Below, in pieces: positions 9,447-16,688 of a DNA stretch of 35,195 bases. The notes under the pieces were generated by a model. That model saw nothing but the letters and a program-made list of their open reading frames with translations, made no database searches and was not told the origin of the DNA. This DNA is from Dyadobacter flavalbus (lineage in GTDB: Bacteria; Bacteroidota; Bacteroidia; Cytophagales; Spirosomataceae): positions 1 to 35,195 of the forward strand of contig NZ_VBSN01000041.1 of assembly GCF_006149045.1 (NCBI RefSeq). The letters run 5' to 3'. The translations under genes were made by a program, and so were the position numbers. Position 1 is the stretch's first letter; every line of letters starts with the position of its first letter.

Positions 9447-9462
9447 TGTACAAATGTGTACA
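9447..9462. promoter_or_regulatory. TGTACA direct repeat (candidate operator)
   Basis: TGTACA-AATG-TGTACA: two identical copies of a self-complementary hexamer, 10 bases apart, lying 7 bases upstream of the chosen LanC-like start at 9439. A protein bound here would block the translation start or the promoter of the leftward unit. The binder is unknown. Confidence 0.35.
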
Positions 9463-9678
9463 ATGAGCGCAGCGATGGCCAAGTTTATAGACCAATCTCC
9501 CACATTATCTCGACTAACCATCAAACACGCGCCTATCGTCACCTGCGGGAGTTCAACCCTGTCCTTTTCTGCAGATTAAGAACCCGATCAGGCGGTCTTG
9601 GATCTGATTAGAAGTATTTGTCGATAATAATGGATAGTTCATATAAATAATTTACATCCCCGCAAGCCATCCAGCAAT

Positions 9679-9718
9679 TTCGTTTCAAGTTCGTTCGGGC
9701 CCCAAAGAACGCTTCGTT
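9679..9718 (+). promoter_or_regulatory. Three phased TTCGTT boxes upstream of precursor 1
   Basis: TTCGTT at 9679-9684, 9690-9695 and 9713-9718. The spacing of 11 and 23 bases puts the boxes on roughly one face of the helix. The stretch also contains a small inverted repeat (CGTTC at 9692-9696, GAACG at 9707-9711). The last box ends 30 bases before the precursor ATG, so it could be an activator site or lie in the 5' untranslated region. Confidence 0.35.
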
Positions 9719-9748
9719 TTATTTATAACCTTTTATCTCGCTTTAATC

Positions 9749-9931
9749 ATGAAAAAGAAAACAGAAACTTCAAAACTTTCCATTGACAAAGAAACCATCG
9801 CACGCCTTAACGAAGAGCAGCTTTCTACCGAGCAAGCACAAGAAGTGGAAGGAGGCGTAACAGCCTTTACAGCCACCGGGCAGTCCTGCTGCGGCATTGG
9901 CGGCGGTGGAACCTACACCTCCTGCTGCTAA
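9749..9931 (+). CDS. Class I lanthipeptide precursor 1
   Basis: A 60-residue precursor. The leader holds the Bacteroidota lanthipeptide box KLSIDKETIARLNEEQLS (residues about 9-26) and ends in a double-glycine cleavage site (EVEGG). The predicted 24-residue core starts VTAFTATGQSCC and ends GTYTSCC. It has four cysteines in two CC pairs and seven Ser/Thr, enough for four (methyl)lanthionine rings. A glycine-rich bridge (GIGGGG) separates the two CC blocks. The gene is the first of three homologous tandem copies and is followed at once by a hairpin. Modification by the LanB at 10556 and the LanC at 6986 follows from context. I see no SD sequence. Confidence 0.92.
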   Translation: MKKKTETSKLSIDKETIARLNEEQLSTEQAQEVEGGVTAFTATGQSCCGIGGGGTYTSCC

Positions 9932-9941
9932 AAACCCCTGT

Positions 9942-9981
9942 AAAATGCCTGCAAGGGCTTAAGATTCCCTGCAGGCATTTT
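9942..9981 (+). terminator. Hairpin after precursor 1
   Basis: The arms AAAATGCCTGCAAGGG (9942-9957) and CCCTGCAGGCATTTT (9967-9981) pair over about 15 bases with one bulged A. The loop is nine bases (CTTAAGATT) and the 3' arm ends in four Ts. It lies 10 bases after the precursor 1 stop. It may be a partial terminator or an mRNA-stabilising 3' end that gives more precursor than enzyme message. Confidence 0.8.
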
Positions 9982-10018
9982 CTCCAACTATTATTCATCC
10001 TTCCAGATCACTACAATT

Positions 10019-10198
10019 ATGAAAAAGAAATCAACTACTTCCAAGCTTTCAATTGATAAGGAAACCATCGCCCGTTTAAATCTCGAACAACTTTCAGAAG
10101 AGCAAGCGCAGGAAGTTGAGGGAGGGGTAACCGGTTTTACTGCCCCGGGACAATCTTGTTGTGCCGGTTCTAACGGGACCTATACATCCTGCTGCTAA
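10019..10198 (+). CDS. Class I lanthipeptide precursor 2
   Basis: A 59-residue precursor, close paralogue of precursor 1. The leader is MKKKSTTSKLSIDKETIARL followed by NLEQLSEEQAQEVEGG. The 23-residue core starts VTGFTAPGQSCC and ends GTYTSCC, with the middle AGSN in place of the glycine run of copy 1. All four cysteines and the two CC pairs are kept, so the same ring pattern is likely. Thr-to-Pro at core position 7 and one residue less in the middle separate it from copy 1. The start is the ATG matching copy 1, and a hairpin follows the stop. Function is inferred from the leader family and from the adjacent lanB. Confidence 0.92.
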   Translation: MKKKSTTSKLSIDKETIARLNLEQLSEEQAQEVEGGVTGFTAPGQSCCAGSNGTYTSCC

Positions 10199-10210
10199 GC
10201 TACCGCATCC

Positions 10211-10254
10211 AATGTCCACAAAGGCCTGAAACCATTTGTGGACATTTCTTTTTT
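10211..10254 (+). terminator. Intrinsic-terminator-like hairpin after precursor 2
   Basis: A perfect 12-base stem AATGTCCACAAA (10211-10222) / TTTGTGGACATT (10235-10246) with a 12-base loop, followed by TCTTTTTT. This has the form of a Rho-independent terminator. It is unrelated in sequence to the hairpin after precursor 1, so it was not simply copied with the gene. Confidence 0.82.
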
Positions 10255-10280
10255 CCTCTCAACTTCTCACTTTTTTGATT

Positions 10281-10448
10281 ATGAAAAAGAAAACAAATAC
10301 TTCAAGGTTATGCATCGACAAGGAGACAATTGCACGCCTTAATGAAGAGCAGCTTTCGATTGAACAAACAAAAGAACTGAATGGTGGTGTAACCGCTTTT
10401 ACTGTCTGTGGAATTACCCGAAACGGTGGATATACGGCCTGTTCCTGA
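10281..10448 (+). CDS. Class I lanthipeptide precursor 3 (divergent core)
   Basis: A 55-residue precursor. The leader box is kept with changes (RLCIDKETIARLNEEQLS) and the cleavage site is ELNGG. The 19-residue core VTAFTVCGITRNGGYTACS has only two cysteines, at core position 7 and next to last, with five Thr/Ser, so at most two rings. The CC pairs of copies 1 and 2 are gone and an Arg is present. I chose ATG 10281, aligned with the start of the other copies; an upstream in-frame TTG at 10236 falls inside the preceding hairpin. A Cys inside the leader is unusual. It may be a second component or a drifting copy. A weak AACAGG/CCTGTT hairpin follows at 10450-10470. Confidence 0.88.
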   Translation: MKKKTNTSRLCIDKETIARLNEEQLSIEQTKELNGGVTAFTVCGITRNGGYTACS

Positions 10449-10449
10449 T

Positions 10450-10470
10450 AACAGGATCGTACAGCCTGTT
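10450..10470 (+). terminator. Weak hairpin between precursor 3 and lanB
   Basis: AACAGG (10450-10455) and CCTGTT (10465-10470) enclose a nine-base loop just after the precursor 3 stop. There is no U tract, so read-through into the dehydratase gene is likely. It may cut the amount of lanB message relative to the precursors. Confidence 0.4.
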
Positions 10471-10555
10471 TATTCTCAAATTTTATAGCAAGCCTGTTTT
10501 ATTTTGGTATAAATAACATTATTTTGATATTTAATTGACCTAATCCCTAAAAGAC

Positions 10556-13500
10556 ATGCCCATCCGCTCTCAGGGTTTCTTCTTGCTCAGACGTCCCAGG
10601 CTACCACTGGATGTATTTTACGATTTCAACGCGCGGGTTCAGAATCAGCCCGAATTGTTCGAACGGGAAATTATCCGGTTTTTTCTGCAGCCGGACATTT
10701 TGGAAGCCATTTACCTGGCATCTCCCGAATTGCATGACTCTTTCATCGGATTGATCGAAGGCAGGGTCAAAACAGGTGTTGACAAACTGCTCAAAACCCT
10801 TTATAAATACCTCGTGCGTATGACCTCCCGGAGTACGCCATACGGGCTGTTTGCAGGATGTACCGTAGGCGAGTTTGGGAAAGAAACCCGGTTTGAATTC
10901 AGTAACATGGTACCATACCATACACACTCAAGACTGGACATGAACTATGTGGCTGAAATGGCTGCAGATTTGCTCAGGAAAGACGAGATCAGAGTACAAT
11001 TGAAATTTTCAGTCAATACAAGCTTGTACCGCATCGGGGACACATACCGGTATGTCGAAAGTTTTCTGAAAAACAAGAAAAGATTATATGTACTGGCTGC
11101 CGTAGAATCCAGCAGCTATCTGGATGCAGTCATATCCAGGGCACGGAACGGGGCAACGATTGGAGAAATAACAGATGCTATCGTTAGTGCGGAAATCAGC
11201 CAGGATGAAGCGAGCCAATACGTAAATGAAATAATAAATGCGCAAATACTGGTTTGTGAATTGGAAGCAACGGTCACAGGCGACGAGTTTTTTAATATCA
11301 TCATTCAAAAGCTGGAAAAACTGAACGGAACTGCCTCCGAAGTGCTTCAACTTAAAAAAATAGCCGGTCTCCTGCAATTGCAAGATCCGGGTATTGCAAA
11401 ATACAAGGAAATCGAGTCGGTAATAGCGCAAAATTTTGCCACTACCGGAAGTAAAGATCTCATTCAGACAGACCTGTTCTACAATGCCCCGCAATGCCGG
11501 CTCAGTGAGCAAGCCATTGAAACACTGATAAAAGATTATAAAAATATTGAAATCCTGGGCTACCGGAACCGGCAGCCCGAAATGGAACAGTTTAAAAAAA
11601 GTTTTTTCGAGCGGTACGAGCAGCGTGAAATGCCTTTACTAGAAGTGCTCGACAACGAAACCGGCATTGGGTATGGCAGGGTAACGGCGGGTAAAGCGGA
11701 CAACCTGCCGTTGCTGGACGGAATACATCTGCCTGCCAGTGCAAAACCCAATTCGACGGAATGGTCTCCTCTGGTCAAATTTCAGGAGAAAATATACCAG
11801 AAATCAAAGGAGGACGGAACAAAAGTGGTGAGCCTGACAGATGGAATGTTGAATGCGCTGAGGAAAGAAATGCAGACGGTGACAACTGCACCGGGCAGTT
11901 TTTATCTGTTCGTAAATCTGATCGCAGATTCGCAGGAGCAGGTCGATGACGGAAATTTCAAAGTTGCATTTCATGCCATGGGCGGGCCGTCGGGCCTGAA
12001 ACTCATCGGACGCTTTTGTCATGGCAACCCAGAGTTGACAGAATGGGTGCAACAAGTTGCCAGAAAGGAAGAAAGCCATGAAAAAGATGCGATTTTTGCT
12101 GAAATAGCACATTTGCCGGAAGCCCGTGCAGGAAATGTACTCATGCGACCTCATTTTCGCGAATACGAGATCCCGTATCTGGCCGGTTCATCGCTCCCTC
12201 AGGAAAAACAGATTGCTCTGGACGATCTGATGATTTCCTGTTCCGGTGCCGGAGAAATAATATTACGCTCCAAGAGATTAAATAAACGCGTGTATCCCCG
12301 GCTGACAAACGCGCATAATTTTGCAAGCGGACTGCCTGTGTACCGGTTCCTGTGCGAACTGGCTTATCATAACGAACATCAATACTTTGCGTGGAACTGG
12401 AATTTTCTTGCCGGAAATACATTTTTGCCGCGCGTTGAATACAAGCACTGGATAATCATCAGAGCTACCTGGAACCTTGAAAAAGAACTTTTCCCACAGC
12501 TGCTGGCGAAGGATGCCTGCTTCTTACAGGAATGGAAGCAAATCAGGAAAGACCTTGACATTCCGAGGTTTGTGCAGTTACGGCAGGGCGACAGCGAATT
12601 ATTGATTGATAATGAATCCGATTTTTCAGTTCAGATCCTGGCCGATGCAATGCGTAAATATGGAAAGATCAGTGTCACCGAATTCCTTGAAGGGAATGGC
12701 AAAGGCGTTCTCCGCAACGGGGAAAACCACTATGTGAATGAGATCATTATTCCTTTGCTAAACCATGAGCCTGCTATTGCACCGGTGGTGCCAGGCAAAC
12801 GTATCATGCTGCCTTCGGAAGTGAAGCGCAGTTTTATGGTAGGCAGTGAATGGCTGTATGTCAAAATCTACACCGGGACCAAAACTGCTGACCGGCTTTT
12901 AACCGCCGTGATCAAACCCTTCGTTGAAAAACTGTTACAGGAAAAGGTAATTGAAAAATGGTTTTTTATACGTTATGGTGATCCGGACGATCATCTGAGA
13001 CTAAGATTTTATCACGGAAGCAATCCTGAGTTCTGGAATACCGTACTCGCCGGGCTGAACCGGATCATACACCCGTTGCTTGAAAACGGAACGGTACAAA
13101 GAATACAGATCGACACCTACAAACGGGAAATTGAAAGATACGGTACACAGTGCTTTGAAGAAATTGAATCCATTTTTTTTGCTGACAGCATAGCGGCAAC
13201 CGGATTACTGGATTTGCTGGGCGGTGATGAAGGAGAACGTTACCGGTGGCTTCTGGGCCTGCGAGGCGTGGATATGCTTTTGACGGACCTCAATTTCAGC
13301 CTTGCCGATAAGAAAAAATTTATGGACAGTATGCAAGAACAATTTTTTAACGAATTCGGAGGAAATACATCGCTTGCTGTCCAACTAAACGATAAATACC
13401 GGGCACATAGCAAAGAAGTCGCCAGTTTCCTGAACCCGCAGGATGATTCTCAAAACGAGATTGAAGAAGTGATTATCCTCTTTAATGAGCGTTCTGATGC

Positions 13501-13714
13501 AGTTAGAACCGCGCTTCGTGCCTTGCAGGGCAGGGTGGAAACAGGAACAGGTAATCTGGCCAGCAGCTTGGTCCATATGTTCCTGAACAGATTGTTTGTT
13601 TCCAGGCAGCGGGTGCATGAACTGGTGATATATCACTACTTGAAAAAATATTATGAATCTGTACTGGCAAGAAAGGAAAAGAATATTGCCAAAAAATTGC
13701 TGAATGAACAGTAA
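10556..13714 (+). CDS. Full-length class I lantibiotic dehydratase (LanB)
   Basis: A 1052-residue LanB. The family uses glutamyl-tRNA to glutamylate Ser/Thr of the precursor and then eliminates glutamate to leave dehydroalanine or dehydrobutyrine. The N-terminal glutamylation domain (about 1-730) carries the signature RSTPYGLFAG at residues 92-101. The C-terminal elimination (thiopeptide-bacteriocin type) domain, about 760-1050, shows WLYVKIYTG and WFFIRYGDPDDHLRLRF (about 802-818). Both domains are in one chain, unlike split thiopeptide enzymes. The gene lies 107 bases after precursor 3 on the same strand and ends just before a terminator. It is the only dehydratase in the window, so it presumably serves all lanthipeptide-type precursors here, including the one at 15949. 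Confidence 0.96.
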   Translation: MPIRSQGFFLLRRPRLPLDVFYDFNARVQNQPELFEREIIRFFLQPDILEAIYLASPELHDSFIGLIEGRVKTGVDKLLKTLYKYLVRMTSRSTPYGLFAGCTVGEFGKETRFEFSNMVPYHTHSRLDMNYVAEMAADLLRKDEIRVQLKFSVNTSLYRIGDTYRYVESFLKNKKRLYVLAAVESSSYLDAVISRARNGATIGEITDAIVSAEISQDEASQYVNEIINAQILVCELEATVTGDEFFNIIIQKLEKLNGTASEVLQLKKIAGLLQLQDPGIAKYKEIESVIAQNFATTGSKDLIQTDLFYNAPQCRLSEQAIETLIKDYKNIEILGYRNRQPEMEQFKKSFFERYEQREMPLLEVLDNETGIGYGRVTAGKADNLPLLDGIHLPASAKPNSTEWSPLVKFQEKIYQKSKEDGTKVVSLTDGMLNALRKEMQTVTTAPGSFYLFVNLIADSQEQVDDGNFKVAFHAMGGPSGLKLIGRFCHGNPELTEWVQQVARKEESHEKDAIFAEIAHLPEARAGNVLMRPHFREYEIPYLAGSSLPQEKQIALDDLMISCSGAGEIILRSKRLNKRVYPRLTNAHNFASGLPVYRFLCELAYHNEHQYFAWNWNFLAGNTFLPRVEYKHWIIIRATWNLEKELFPQLLAKDACFLQEWKQIRKDLDIPRFVQLRQGDSELLIDNESDFSVQILADAMRKYGKISVTEFLEGNGKGVLRNGENHYVNEIIIPLLNHEPAIAPVVPGKRIMLPSEVKRSFMVGSEWLYVKIYTGTKTADRLLTAVIKPFVEKLLQEKVIEKWFFIRYGDPDDHLRLRFYHGSNPEFWNTVLAGLNRIIHPLLENGTVQRIQIDTYKREIERYGTQCFEEIESIFFADSIAATGLLDLLGGDEGERYRWLLGLRGVDMLLTDLNFSLADKKKFMDSMQEQFFNEFGGNTSLAVQLNDKYRAHSKEVASFLNPQDDSQNEIEEVIILFNERSDAVRTALRALQGRVETGTGNLASSLVHMFLNRLFVSRQRVHELVIYHYLKKYYESVLARKEKNIAKKLLNEQ

Positions 13715-13751
13715 TTAATGCTATTTTTAACATTAATGGTCATATTTGTGG

Positions 13752-13790
13752 GCCAGATGTAACCGGGAACAGGTTATTTTCTGGCTTTTT
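13752..13790 (+). terminator. Terminator-like hairpin after lanB
   Basis: The outer stem GCCAGA (13752-13757) / TCTGGC (13780-13785) and the inner stem AACC/GGTT (loop GGGAACA) are followed by TTTTT. This looks like an intrinsic terminator ending the precursor/lanB unit, so the regulator pair downstream probably has its own promoter in 13791-13836 or depends on read-through. Confidence 0.65.
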
Positions 13791-13836
13791 AGCATTCATT
13801 TGATTCATAATAAGGTTCTGTAAATCATAGCCCTGG

Positions 13837-14679
13837 ATGAGTTCTAATACTACAAAAAAAATAAGTTGTCTAATCATTGACGATGAGGAACCGGCCCATG
13901 AAGTTCTTAAATTCCTGATAGCTAAAATTCCCTGGCTGAGCTACGCAGGAAGCTGTTACAATGCTGTTGATGCGCTGGACATCATTCCGGAAACTAAACC
14001 GGATATTGTATTCCTTGATGTAAACATGCCGGAACTTTCAGGTCTTGACCTGCTCAGTATCATCAAGGTACCCGACTCACACGTGATTATGACTACAGCC
14101 TATCCTGAGTACGCCGTGGACGGCTTTACATTCGACGTGACCTCTTTTCTTCTGAAGCCCATTGGATTTGACCGCTTTCTGAAGGCAGTGACCAAAGTAA
14201 GGCGGCTGATAACCGGTAATCAGGCCTTTGGCGAAAAGACGCTTGCAATACCGAGCGACGAAGTGCAAACAGAGTCATTAGCTGCCGCAAGCCCCCTGCC
14301 CGACGAGTTGGTGGGACAGGTACAGCAAGAAGTCAAGGGCGATGTAAGCGTTCAGGAAGATTACATGTGGATCAGGGCCGACAGAAAGATGCACTGCATC
14401 TGGTTTAAAGACATTTATTTTGTTGAAGGATTAAAAGACTATGTGAAGGTGCATCATTCCAATGGCCTGCTGGTTACGCTTGCGTCTATGGCCACGATGA
14501 TGAGCCGTCTGCCATCGCCACAATTTGTCAGGACGCACAGATCTTATATCGTCAATCGCAACAGCATCAAAATGATCGAAGGAAATATGATTACCATGCT
14601 CAACGGCATGAAAGTTTCCATTGCTGTATCACCGACAAGAGATGAAATTTTCAGGCAGCTGACTGAGAGACAATCTTAA
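13837..14679 (+). CDS. LytTR-family response regulator
   Basis: A 280-residue response regulator. The receiver domain (about 9-125) has the acidic pair in LIIDDEEPA, the phosphoacceptor Asp61 in FLDVNMPELSG, the Thr block in VIMTTAYPEYAVDGF, and the conserved Lys in FLLKPIGFDRF. After a Ser/Glu-rich linker (about 130-165) comes the LytTR DNA-binding domain (about 170-275, with DIYFVEGLKDYVKVH and FVRTHRSYIVNRNSI). The sensor kinase starts 5 bases after its stop, so they form one two-component system. The pair sits between the lanthipeptide and the radical-SAM halves, and I infer that it controls one or both. I did not find a secure LytTR-type direct repeat in front of either. Confidence 0.93.
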   Translation: MSSNTTKKISCLIIDDEEPAHEVLKFLIAKIPWLSYAGSCYNAVDALDIIPETKPDIVFLDVNMPELSGLDLLSIIKVPDSHVIMTTAYPEYAVDGFTFDVTSFLLKPIGFDRFLKAVTKVRRLITGNQAFGEKTLAIPSDEVQTESLAAASPLPDELVGQVQQEVKGDVSVQEDYMWIRADRKMHCIWFKDIYFVEGLKDYVKVHHSNGLLVTLASMATMMSRLPSPQFVRTHRSYIVNRNSIKMIEGNMITMLNGMKVSIAVSPTRDEIFRQLTERQS

Positions 14680-14684
14680 TATGA

Positions 14685-15827
14685 ATGAACAGCATCAATC
14701 AGAGTGAATCTTTGACGGAAAAACTCCTGTTTCCCGCCACACCCGGGAGAAGGGTTTTATATCATATCAGCTTTTGGCTGCTTTATATTTTGCTGCACTA
14801 CGCCTATGCCATCCCCACACTCGCCCAAAAAGCCTCCGATTCAAGCGTTACATTCGCAGGGTTTCTTTATTTCCTGAAGATTGTTCCGGAATACTACCTA
14901 TGCATTGGCCTTTATAACATTATCAGTAAATACGTCAACGGTATCCTGCTTTTTATTGTGTTGGTCATTGCTGCTATATTGCTGAATTATTTCAGTTCAA
15001 AGGCGGTGTTCTTGCTGGTAGACGAGGTATTTGAACTTAAAAATATGCCGCCCAGATTCCAGATGTTTGCCAGCCTTTATCTTTCTCCCTTCCGCTTCCG
15101 GGAGCTTAGCTCCTGGCTGGTTTTCGTAAATGATCTTTCAGAAGTGCAGTTTTTTATCCTGCCCATTGCCCTCAAAATGACAAAATTTGCAGTGAGGGAA
15201 AATATGATGAGACAAAAGTTACAGACAGATGCATTGAGTATGGAACTCAAAGTCCTGAAATCCCAGATCAATCCGCATTTTGTATTCAATGTACTCAACG
15301 CAGCTTACGCCAAAATTCTGCCTATCTCCGAAGATGCAGCAGAGTATCTGCAAAAGGCCTCCGAAATATTGCGTTTTTCGCTTTATGAGACAAACGATGA
15401 GTTTATAAAGCTCGAAAAAGAGCTCTCCTATCTTAATCAATACGTGGAACTGGAATCAATCCGCAGCAACAGGAGATGCAAAATCCGCATGGTTCAGCAA
15501 GGGAATGTAAAAGAGGAATACAAGATCCCAACGCTTTTGCTTATCACACTTGTTGAAAATGCCTTCAAGCACGGGGTACATGCCACCAGACATAATTCCT
15601 ATGTTGATATCCAGATTTCCATTGCTGATGATCTGCTGGTATTTCTGATCTTGAACAGCAAACCGAATCAACCCGCCATGCGTAGCAAAAACGTCAGAAG
15701 CATCGGAGGCATTGGACTGGCCAACCTGAAAAAAAGGATGGAGATTTACTACAAAAGCAACAGCAAATTCGACAAAACTGAAACTGAGACCGAGTTCAAA
15801 GTAAGCATTGAGTTACCGCTTCTGTAA
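14685..15827 (+). CDS. LytS-type membrane sensor histidine kinase
   Basis: A 380-residue kinase. The N-terminal part (about 20-175) has several hydrophobic membrane segments (such as YHISFWLLYILLHYAY and GILLFIVLVIAAILLNYF) and no recognisable extracellular sensor domain. The His_kinase motif is KSQINPHFVFNVLN with His198. The ATP-binding part has an N-box (LITLVENAFKHGV) and a G-box (GGIGLANLKKRM). This is the usual Bacteroidota partner of LytTR regulators. Such kinases in RiPP loci may sense the peptide itself or membrane stress; the sequence gives no ligand. ATG 14685 is used; an ATG at 14681 is in another frame. Confidence 0.93.
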   Translation: MNSINQSESLTEKLLFPATPGRRVLYHISFWLLYILLHYAYAIPTLAQKASDSSVTFAGFLYFLKIVPEYYLCIGLYNIISKYVNGILLFIVLVIAAILLNYFSSKAVFLLVDEVFELKNMPPRFQMFASLYLSPFRFRELSSWLVFVNDLSEVQFFILPIALKMTKFAVRENMMRQKLQTDALSMELKVLKSQINPHFVFNVLNAAYAKILPISEDAAEYLQKASEILRFSLYETNDEFIKLEKELSYLNQYVELESIRSNRRCKIRMVQQGNVKEEYKIPTLLLITLVENAFKHGVHATRHNSYVDIQISIADDLLVFLILNSKPNQPAMRSKNVRSIGGIGLANLKKRMEIYYKSNSKFDKTETETEFKVSIELPLL

Positions 15828-15948
15828 CCGGTTCGACGATAAATAAGTTTTGGTCGAGAAAGGACATCATTTGGTATAGAAAAGTGAAAAAATATGTTTT
15901 AACCCATTTAGTTTGGGGTATCAATTAACATAAACACCTTCTACCCAA

Positions 15949-16095
15949 ATGAGAAAGAAAACTACTTACCCCACCAAGCTCAACCTTAACAAATTCACAG
16001 TGGCCAGGCTGAACGAAGTTTGTGCCACCAACCATGCCCATCTGACGGACTCGGATACAGCGAGCAGCGTAGTTTGCATAGTTCTTACACTTTGA
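15949..16095 (+). CDS. Short orphan lanthipeptide-like precursor without GG site
   Basis: A 48-residue open frame, MRKKTTYPTKLNLNKFTVAR followed by LNEVCATNHAHL, TDSDTASSVVC and IVLTL. The part KLNLNKFTVARLN closely matches the class I lanthipeptide leader box of Bacteroidota (compare KLSIDKETIARLN in the three copies at 9749-10448). No double-glycine site follows. The C-terminal half has two cysteines and six or more Ser/Thr, enough for one or two rings. It lies 121 bases after the kinase gene and before the radical-SAM precursors, so it is far from lanB. It may need a different protease, or it may be decaying. No other gene model covers this stretch. Confidence 0.6.
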   Translation: MRKKTTYPTKLNLNKFTVARLNEVCATNHAHLTDSDTASSVVCIVLTL

Positions 16096-16254
16096 TTTAA
16101 GGCCAGATTCCATCTCCAAAAAGACTTCCGGGATACTTGCAATGTTTTTCAAAAACAATGGTCGATAAAGAACCCCTTTTCGTCTAAAAACATTCTGCCT
16201 GCGAAACTTTTAAAACAGATTTGCACATCAAGTTTTACTGTAAACACAAAGGTT

Positions 16255-16467
16255 ATGAGAAAAAGCTTCGACCAGTTTTGGATGGAACTTCTCGATGACG
16301 ATGTGGCTCTGAATGCCAATGGAGCCGAAGTCATTTCGAAAGACAGCGGAGAAGAAGTAAGAGGCGGCGACAGGCCGTATATGCCCGTTATCTACGAAAC
16401 GTCGACCGGAAAAACAAATATCCGGTCAACAACCTTGCTTGAAAATCTGGGACTTAATATTCATTAA
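16255..16467 (+). CDS. Putative radical-SAM peptide precursor A (GG leader)
   Basis: A 70-residue small acidic-leader protein. The leader (about 1-38) is rich in Asp/Glu (MELLDDDVALNANGAEV) and ends EEVRGG, a double-glycine site fit for the C39 exporter at 17909. The predicted core is DRPYMPVIYETSTGKTNIRS followed by TTLLENLGLNIH. It has no cysteine, so it is not a lanthipeptide. Aromatic residues Y (twice) and a C-terminal His are the only ring candidates for the radical-SAM enzyme two genes downstream. I do not recognise a named family. The role is inferred from size, GG site, position and the absence of any other function. Confidence 0.62.
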   Translation: MRKSFDQFWMELLDDDVALNANGAEVISKDSGEEVRGGDRPYMPVIYETSTGKTNIRSTTLLENLGLNIH

Positions 16468-16480
16468 ACTTTCAGAAACC

Positions 16481-16654
16481 ATGAAAGAGAAAGGACGATT
16501 TTCAATCAGTAAAAAGGACAAAAAAAGCAGCAAAAAATCGTTGGATGAGCTTAAAGAAGACGGCCGGAACCAGATTGACGGCGACGATGTACAGGGAGGC
16601 TGGCTTCAGTTTGGAGGCGGCAAGATGTCCGATGACGAAAAGGACAAGCATTGA
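16481..16654 (+). CDS. Putative radical-SAM peptide precursor B (GG leader, WLQF core)
   Basis: A 57-residue, highly charged precursor. The Lys/Asp-rich leader (SISKKDKKSSKKSLDELKED, then GRNQIDGDDVQGG) ends in a double-glycine. The predicted 17-residue core is WLQFGGGKMSDDEKDKH. Trp at core position 1 with Leu-Gln behind it fits the aromatic-X-X pattern that three-residue cyclophane-forming radical-SAM enzymes crosslink. The Phe is followed by glycines and is a poor site. It starts 13 bases after precursor A and ends 34 bases before the radical-SAM gene. I started it at the ATG 16481; an upstream in-frame ATG (16439) lies inside precursor A. The ring site is inference. Confidence 0.7.
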   Translation: MKEKGRFSISKKDKKSSKKSLDELKEDGRNQIDGDDVQGGWLQFGGGKMSDDEKDKH

Positions 16655-16688
16655 TTGCCTTTACTAATACCTGATCTCACCCATTTCT

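Larger units (their letters stand above)
9440..9748. promoter_or_regulatory. Divergent control region of the lanthipeptide locus
   Basis: This 309-base gap must drive the leftward lanC/LLM/susCD unit and the rightward precursor/lanB unit. Two elements stand out. Near the precursor side TTCGTT occurs three times at 9679, 9690 and 9713, spaced 11 and 23 bases, close to one and two helical turns. Next to the LanC start TGTACA is repeated at 9447 and 9457 with 4 bases between copies. No SD sequence is obvious before the precursor. The LytTR regulator at 13837 is the nearest candidate binder, but its usual site was not matched with confidence. Confidence 0.5.
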
